Shown here piece after piece: positions 15,925 to 19,729 of a stretch of 19,729 bases of DNA. Positions within the stretch are counted from its first letter, which is position 1. Each line of letters starts with the position of its first letter. Source of the DNA: Glaciecola sp. UBA1851 (GTDB lineage: Bacteria > Pseudomonadota > Gammaproteobacteria > Enterobacterales > Alteromonadaceae); assembly GCA_002338515.1 (NCBI GenBank), contig DDIL01000190.1, positions 1-19,729 of the forward strand. The letters run 5' to 3'. The position numbers and the translations under genes are program-made. The notes beneath the pieces were generated by a model. That model searched no databases, was not told the origin of the DNA, and saw only the letters and a list, made by a program, of their open reading frames with translations.

Positions 15925-16812
15925 CTACCTTGAGGTTTTTCTGCGCTGGCGCTGACCAACCACTTTGTTTTGCTTATGTTTTCTTACACTACGGCGCATA
16001 CGGCTTAATTTAGTATGATCTAACGCTTCTTGTTTTAACACTTTGGTTACCGTTTCTTCAGGTAGCTTAACCATTTTTCGTAATGCATTAACGTTGGTTA
16101 AATCTAACTCGATCCACGCCCCCTGAGGTAAGCGTTTAAACAGTTCTAAATTACCATAACGTACACGAATTAAGCGGCTAACTTGTACTCCTTGCGACTC
16201 CCACAAACGCCGTACTTCTCTATTTCGGCCTTCGCTTAGTGTGACATTAAACCAATGATTTAAACTCTCAGGCTCACTCGGTTTAACGTGTATATTGTTA
16301 AATTTTGCTTGCCCATCTTCTAACTCCACACCTTTAGCTAAATTGCGCAACATTTTAGGCGTGACTTCACCAAACACACGCACTGCATATTCACGTTCAA
16401 CTTCATGACTAGGATGCATTAGCCTATTAGCAAGTTCACCATCGTTAGTAAACAATAATAACCCGCTAGTATTTATGTCTAATCTGCCAACGGTTATCCA
16501 ACGAGACTGAGCAAGTTTAGGCAAGCGTTCGAATACTGTTGGCCTTCCTTCGGGGTCGACTCTTGCACAAAGTTCACCTTCTGGTTTGTTGTACATCAGA
16601 ACTCGGCATGGCTGTCTTTCTTTGGTTCTAGATAATGCTTGCCCATCAACCATTATTTGGTCGTAGGTAGAAACTCGGTCACCCAAGGTTGCGGTAGAGC
16701 CATTCACACTGACTCGGCCTTCCGATATCCATCGCTCCATTTCTCGGCGTGAGCCAATTCCATTGTTCGCCAGTACTTTTTGTAATTTCTCTGACTCGTT
16801 AGTGTTCTTCAT
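15925..16812 (-). CDS. rluB: 23S rRNA pseudouridine(2605) synthase RluB
   Basis: RluB makes pseudouridine at position 2605 of 23S rRNA during 50S assembly. An S4 RNA-binding domain occupies residues about 8-55 (KLQKVLANNGIGSRREMERWISEGRVSVNG). The RsuA-family catalytic domain has Asp112 in VGRLDINTSGLLLFTNDGE, and later LSEGRNREVRRLWESQG. A lysine/arginine-rich tail (about 265-295) follows. The ATG overlaps the scpB stop by one base (TAATG). scpA-scpB-rluB order is common in gammaproteobacteria and favours RluB over the related RluE and RluF. Confidence 0.92.
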   Translation of the reverse strand: MKNTNESEKLQKVLANNGIGSRREMERWISEGRVSVNGSTATLGDRVSTYDQIMVDGQALSRTKERQPCRVLMYNKPEGELCARVDPEGRPTVFERLPKLAQSRWITVGRLDINTSGLLLFTNDGELANRLMHPSHEVEREYAVRVFGEVTPKMLRNLAKGVELEDGQAKFNNIHVKPSEPESLNHWFNVTLSEGRNREVRRLWESQGVQVSRLIRVRYGNLELFKRLPQGAWIELDLTNVNALRKMVKLPEETVTKVLKQEALDHTKLSRMRRSVRKHKQNKVVGQRQRRKTSR

Positions 16813-17534
16813 TAATGTATGTTTGCCTTGTCAGATGATTGCACCGGCAGCGTTGTATTTGCTGCTGCATCAGTGTTTTCATCGGTTGTATTTTCAGGGT
16901 CAAACTCCATTTGACTCGATTCTGTTTGATTTAATTCTTTTTGATTGATTTGATCGTTAGGCAGTTTACTGGATGCTTCGTAAGCCGCTTCAAAATTACT
17001 AGCAAAATCCTCTGCAGAGGGTAATTCGCTCAAACTTGATAATGCAAAATAATCTAAAAAAGTGCTAGTAGTCGCCAATAATGCTGGCCGACCAGGCACC
17101 TCTTTGTGCCCAATCACTTTTATCCAATTACGCTCAGTTAGCGACCTAATAATGTTTGTATTAACAGCCACACCTCTTATATCTTCTATTTCGCCGCGTG
17201 TAATAGGTTGCTTATATGCAATCAGTGCAAGGGTTTCTAGCATCGCTCTAGAATACTTAGGCACCGTTTCTTGCCATAATTTACTTAATAATTGTCCCAA
17301 TCCTGACGCAGTTTGAAATCGATATCCACTGCTCACTTTTATTAAATTAATACCTTTTGGCGCATAATCTAAAGTTAATGACTTCAAGGCTTTATTTAAT
17401 TGTTTGGTTGACACTTCCAGTTCACTTAAAACCGTTGCCCTTAGTCTTTCAACACTAATTGGCTCGTCACTAACAAAAATAGCGGCTTCCAGTAATTGTT
17501 TAAGTTGTTCGTCTTGTATTCTGCTCATTTGCAT
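16812..17534 (-). CDS. scpB: SMC-Scp complex subunit ScpB
   Basis: ScpB is the KITE subunit that binds ScpA in the SMC-ScpAB condensin and helps chromosome segregation. The first about 170 residues form two winged-helix domains: LKQLLEAAIFVSDEPISVERL at the start, then ETLALIAYKQPITRGEIEDIRGVAVN, KEVPGRPALLATT and FLDYFALSSLSELP. The remaining about 65 residues are a polar, acidic and probably disordered tail. The ATG at 17534 and a second at 17528 are both possible starts; neither has a convincing Shine-Dalgarno sequence, so translation may depend on coupling or leader structure. A 75-bp inverted repeat lies just upstream. Confidence 0.94.
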   Translation of the reverse strand: MQMSRIQDEQLKQLLEAAIFVSDEPISVERLRATVLSELEVSTKQLNKALKSLTLDYAPKGINLIKVSSGYRFQTASGLGQLLSKLWQETVPKYSRAMLETLALIAYKQPITRGEIEDIRGVAVNTNIIRSLTERNWIKVIGHKEVPGRPALLATTSTFLDYFALSSLSELPSAEDFASNFEAAYEASSKLPNDQINQKELNQTESSQMEFDPENTTDENTDAAANTTLPVQSSDKANIH

Positions 17535-17565
17535 TAGTAACTGTTATTAAAAAACAAAGTGAATC

Positions 17566-17640
17566 TAGGGTCTGTTTATCTTTGCTGTATGATTTTGCAG
17601 CGCTTGTGCAATATCATACAGCAAAGATAAACAGGCCCTA
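17566..17640. mobile_element. 75-bp TA-flanked palindromic element, probable MITE
   Basis: Two 28-base arms (17566-17593 and 17613-17640) are inverted copies that differ at one base (T in the left arm versus the complement of G in the right). The outer TA on each side could be a target duplication; the element proper would begin GGG(T/C)CTGTTTATC. Inside, TTGCA (17595-17599) and TGCAA (17607-17611) extend the hairpin around a seven-base loop. It has no coding capacity. It fills most of the scpA-scpB gap. The right TA plus the next base reads TAG on the minus strand and is the scpA stop codon. If one TA copy and the insert are removed, the joined site still reads TAG. The repeat is certain; mobile origin is inference. 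Confidence 0.6.
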
Positions 17641-18444
17641 AGCATCTTGGTGTAGTTTAACATGAAGGTTACCAAAAGCTTCTCCTTGTTCAAATACTAT
17701 TAAAGATTCTTTAACTAGTTCTAAAATGGCGATAAAGGTTACCACAAGGCCTGCCCTACCTTCACTTGGCACTAACAAGTTGCTCAATGAAATAAAGTTT
17801 GAGGCATTTAGTCTTTGGAGTAATTGTGACATACGCTCCCTTGTTGAAAGCGCTTCTTTTGCTATTTGATGATGATTGAAAGCATCGGCCCGTTTCATTG
17901 CTTCGACAAAGGCTAGAGTTAGTTCTTGTAAATGCACTTGCGGCAAATGTTTTATAGGTTGAACATTATCACTTGGCTCAGCCTTCGCCTGATGAAAATC
18001 TCGTTGTAACCGAGGAATGTTATCTAACTTTTCCGCAGCCTGTTTAATTTGCTCGTATTCTTTTAATCGGCGAATAAGCTCTGCGCGAGGGTCTTCTTCA
18101 TCATCTATATCGTCGTGTTTTGGTAATAATAGCCTAGATTTAATTTCTGCTAACATCGCTGCCATTAGCAGGTATTCTCCAGCTAACTCTAGTTTAACAT
18201 CAGTCATTACTTCTACGTATTGCATGTATTGCTGCGTAACTTGTAAAACTGGAAGCGCTAAAATATCAAATTTTTGTTTTCGAATTAAATAGAGGAGTAA
18301 GTCTAATGGACCTTCAAATGTTTCCAATATTACTTCTAAAGCATCGGGAGGAATATATAAGTCTTCAGGCTTTTGTATTAAGGCTTCGCCGTTTACGAAC
18401 GCAAGTGCTAAGGGCTGTTGCTGTGTAATTGTTTCAGTAGCCAT
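17638..18444 (-). CDS. scpA: Segregation and condensation protein A ScpA
   Basis: ScpA is the kleisin subunit that bridges SMC heads and binds ScpB. Near the N terminus is the signature FEGPLDLLLYLIRKQKFDILALPVLQVTQQYMQYVE (about 43-78), the SMC neck-binding helical domain, followed by MAAMLAEIKSRLLLP. The middle is charged, and the C-terminal region is the winged-helix part that would contact the SMC cap. The length of 268 residues is typical. The gene lies 30 bases after the yciO-like gene and 103 bases before scpB; that gap holds the 75-bp inverted repeat. Its TAG stop uses bases from the edge of that repeat. Confidence 0.95.
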   Translation of the reverse strand: MATETITQQQPLALAFVNGEALIQKPEDLYIPPDALEVILETFEGPLDLLLYLIRKQKFDILALPVLQVTQQYMQYVEVMTDVKLELAGEYLLMAAMLAEIKSRLLLPKHDDIDDEEDPRAELIRRLKEYEQIKQAAEKLDNIPRLQRDFHQAKAEPSDNVQPIKHLPQVHLQELTLAFVEAMKRADAFNHHQIAKEALSTRERMSQLLQRLNASNFISLSNLLVPSEGRAGLVVTFIAILELVKESLIVFEQGEAFGNLHVKLHQDA

Positions 18445-18474
18445 ATAAACTCACATTAGTTAAAAAGCAAATTG

Positions 18475-19095
18475 TTATTCAAACGGGCTTGGGTCGCCAC
18501 TGCCTATGCGAATAACGGTTGTTTCACCTTCCGACATATCAATCACAGTAGTGGGTTGTTCCCCTAAATAGCCACCATGTATTATCAAACCCAAACGTTT
18601 TTCTAACTTATCTCTTATTTCATCGGGGTCGCTTTCAGCCATTTCTGCATTTGGTAATATAAGCGTAGTTGACATTAATGGCTCGCCCAGTTCCTCTAAA
18701 ATCGCTAAAGCAATGGCGTTATCAGGCACTCTAATACCAATGGTTTTCCTTTTAGGATTTTGTAGTCTTTTAGGTACTTCTTTTGTTGCTTTTAAAATAA
18801 AAGTATAGGGCCCTGGTGTATTATTTTTAATTTGTCTAAAAGCGGTATTATCAACCCTTGCATAGATTGACAATTCCGACATATCACGGCACATGAGTGT
18901 GAAATTATGATCTTTCGGGATATCTCTAATTTGACAAATTCTATCTAACGCTTTTTTGTTTTCCATTTGACAACCTATTGCATATCCAGAATCAGTGGGA
19001 TAAACAATTACTTCGCCTTGCGTAATTAGCTCACATGTTTGTTTGACTAAGCGTGCTTGCGGGTTGTCAGGGTGAATATAGAAAAATTGACTCAT
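18475..19095 (-). CDS. yciO: YciO-like TsaC/Sua5 family protein
   Basis: This protein has the YrdC/Sua5 fold used by threonylcarbamoyl-AMP synthases in making the tRNA modification t6A. The N terminus MSQFFYIHPDNPQARLVKQ and the length of 206 residues match E. coli YciO, a paralogue whose main role is less certain than that of TsaC. Visible blocks are GEVIVYPTDSGYAIGCQ, a nucleotide-binding-type PGPYTFILKATKEVPKRL and KRKTIGIRVPDN. It heads the minus-strand block, 30 bases before scpA. A TATAAT hexamer lies about 50 bases upstream on the minus strand. I call YciO over TsaC because of the N terminus; whether it can act in t6A synthesis cannot be told here. Confidence 0.88.
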   Translation of the reverse strand: MSQFFYIHPDNPQARLVKQTCELITQGEVIVYPTDSGYAIGCQMENKKALDRICQIRDIPKDHNFTLMCRDMSELSIYARVDNTAFRQIKNNTPGPYTFILKATKEVPKRLQNPKRKTIGIRVPDNAIALAILEELGEPLMSTTLILPNAEMAESDPDEIRDKLEKRLGLIIHGGYLGEQPTTVIDMSEGETTVIRIGSGDPSPFE

Positions 19096-19312
19096 AATTT
19101 GCTCGATACAGGCTTTTAAATGAAAACGCTGAAAAACACTGAATATTATATATTTATACTCATAATATTAGCATGCATCAGTAGATATCACTAACAACTT
19201 AATTTAAGCTCTACATCTTAAGTTATAGCAATACTAAAAATTCGCGAAGCTAAACCAAAAGTAAATAGTATCGGCTAAACATACTCACACGCTAACAAGG
19301 TTATACATCAAC
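19096..19312. promoter_or_regulatory. Divergent promoter region between yciO and a small membrane protein gene
   Basis: On the minus strand a perfect TATAAT (plus 19145-19150) could be the -10 for yciO; no strong -35 lies at the standard distance. It overlaps one arm of the perfect inverted repeat AATATTAT (19142-19149)/ATAATATT (19162-19169). A second inverted repeat, AACTTAA (19196-19202)/TTAAGTT (19218-19224), lies nearer the plus-strand gene. The gap has no coding sequence I can support. Confidence 0.4.
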
Positions 19313-19660
19313 ATGAATGATAAAAACGACAACCAAGAACCTATTATTTCCAGTATTCCGCGCGCATGGGGAATTCAGATATTATTATTATTTTTAATGG
19401 TTTCACCACAAGCGTTTTTTGGTTTGGTAAGCGACGCAACCGATGTATCTCCAGTTGCAGTTATATTAGTGTTTTTGAGCGGTTATGCCGGTTGGTTAGT
19501 GTGGACAAAAAATGGAAGATACAAATTAACATCGTTTGAAAACATGTTTTATGTTGAAGCAAAGGGCGAAGAATGCGGCATGCTGCATCGTTCTTGTTGG
19601 CACTTCTCTATGGGTTTAATGGTATTACTTGTATTTATTACGCTTCAAGGATTAATGTAG
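19313..19660 (+). CDS. Small membrane protein of unknown function with a Cys/His cluster
   Basis: I do not recognise this 115-residue protein. It has three likely membrane helices (about residues 20-40, 45-64 and 98-115), no signal peptide, and a short polar N terminus. Between helices two and three is the segment EECGMLHRSCWH, a C-x3-H-x2-C-x-H cluster (Cys88, His92, Cys95, His97) at the membrane edge, which could bind a metal or haem iron. The only nearby ribosome-binding-like sequence, AAGG (19297-19300), is 12 bases from the ATG. The gene is divergent from yciO and seems to stand alone. The 69 bases after it hold nothing I can identify. Confidence 0.65.
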   Translation: MNDKNDNQEPIISSIPRAWGIQILLLFLMVSPQAFFGLVSDATDVSPVAVILVFLSGYAGWLVWTKNGRYKLTSFENMFYVEAKGEECGMLHRSCWHFSMGLMVLLVFITLQGLM

Positions 19661-19729
19661 TTGTTGCATTCACATAATACTGACCAACTATCACACTTGT
19701 TATGCTCGCGAACAGCTCAGTCATACTCG

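Noticed and set aside
17566..17640. Rho-independent terminator between scpA and scpB
   Set aside because: The stem is long and AT-rich, no T tract follows in either direction, and scpA and scpB are normally co-transcribed.
18475..19095. TsaC, the main t6A threonylcarbamoyl-AMP synthase
   Set aside because: The N terminus and length match YciO better; the two share a fold, so the distinction is not absolute.
1..19729. CRISPR arrays, tRNA or rRNA genes, prophage or integrase genes
   Set aside because: No regularly spaced direct repeats, no tRNA-like cloverleaf or rRNA sequence, and no phage or recombinase proteins were seen.

Overview
The window looks like chromosomal DNA of a marine gammaproteobacterium of the Alteromonadales type (Glaciecola/Paraglaciecola/Alteromonas-like). 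The reasons are the AT-rich composition, the E. coli-like order accD-folC-dedD-cvpA-purF, proteins close in length and motif to gammaproteobacterial versions, an exported tricorn-like peptidase, and the rimK/AstE-like/rimB trio. The genus is inference. I see no prophage, plasmid or CRISPR signature; it is mostly core genome with one probable miniature mobile element.

Layout. Positions 1-2229 hold the 3' part of a methyl-accepting chemotaxis gene that enters from outside the window. Positions 2479-5721 encode a secreted tricorn-like S41 protease. It converges on a small phasin gene (5796-6137, minus), and the two share a bidirectional terminator. The phasin promoter region carries two identical TGTTGCACTGCAACA palindromes, one on each side of the likely promoter, as expected for a PhaR-type autoregulated phasin gene. 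From 6490 to 8896 there is a tight plus-strand operon of rimK (S6 glutamate ligase), an AstE/AspA-like metallo-hydrolase and a RimB-type retropepsin-like protease, presumably a write-and-trim system for ribosomal glutamylation. A Yip1-family membrane protein follows (9031-9636) and ends in a second shared terminator.

Positions 9709-19095 are a solid block of ten minus-strand genes. In transcription order they are yciO-like, scpA, scpB, rluB, truA, accD, folC, dedD-like SPOR gene, cvpA and purF. They cover chromosome condensation (ScpAB with SMC), rRNA and tRNA pseudouridylation (RluB, TruA), malonyl-CoA synthesis (AccD), folate and purine synthesis (FolC, PurF), and cell division and envelope functions (SPOR protein, CvpA). 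Between scpA and scpB sits a nearly perfect 75-bp inverted repeat flanked by TA, most simply a palindromic MITE. Its TA target lies inside the scpA stop codon and the insertion leaves that codon intact. Divergent from yciO, a small unrecognised three-helix membrane protein (19313-19660) has a Cys/His cluster next to its last helix.

None of this is clearly a new defence or biosynthetic system. The best leads are the 75-bp palindromic element, the twin phasin operators, the glutamylation operon and the small Cys/His membrane protein.
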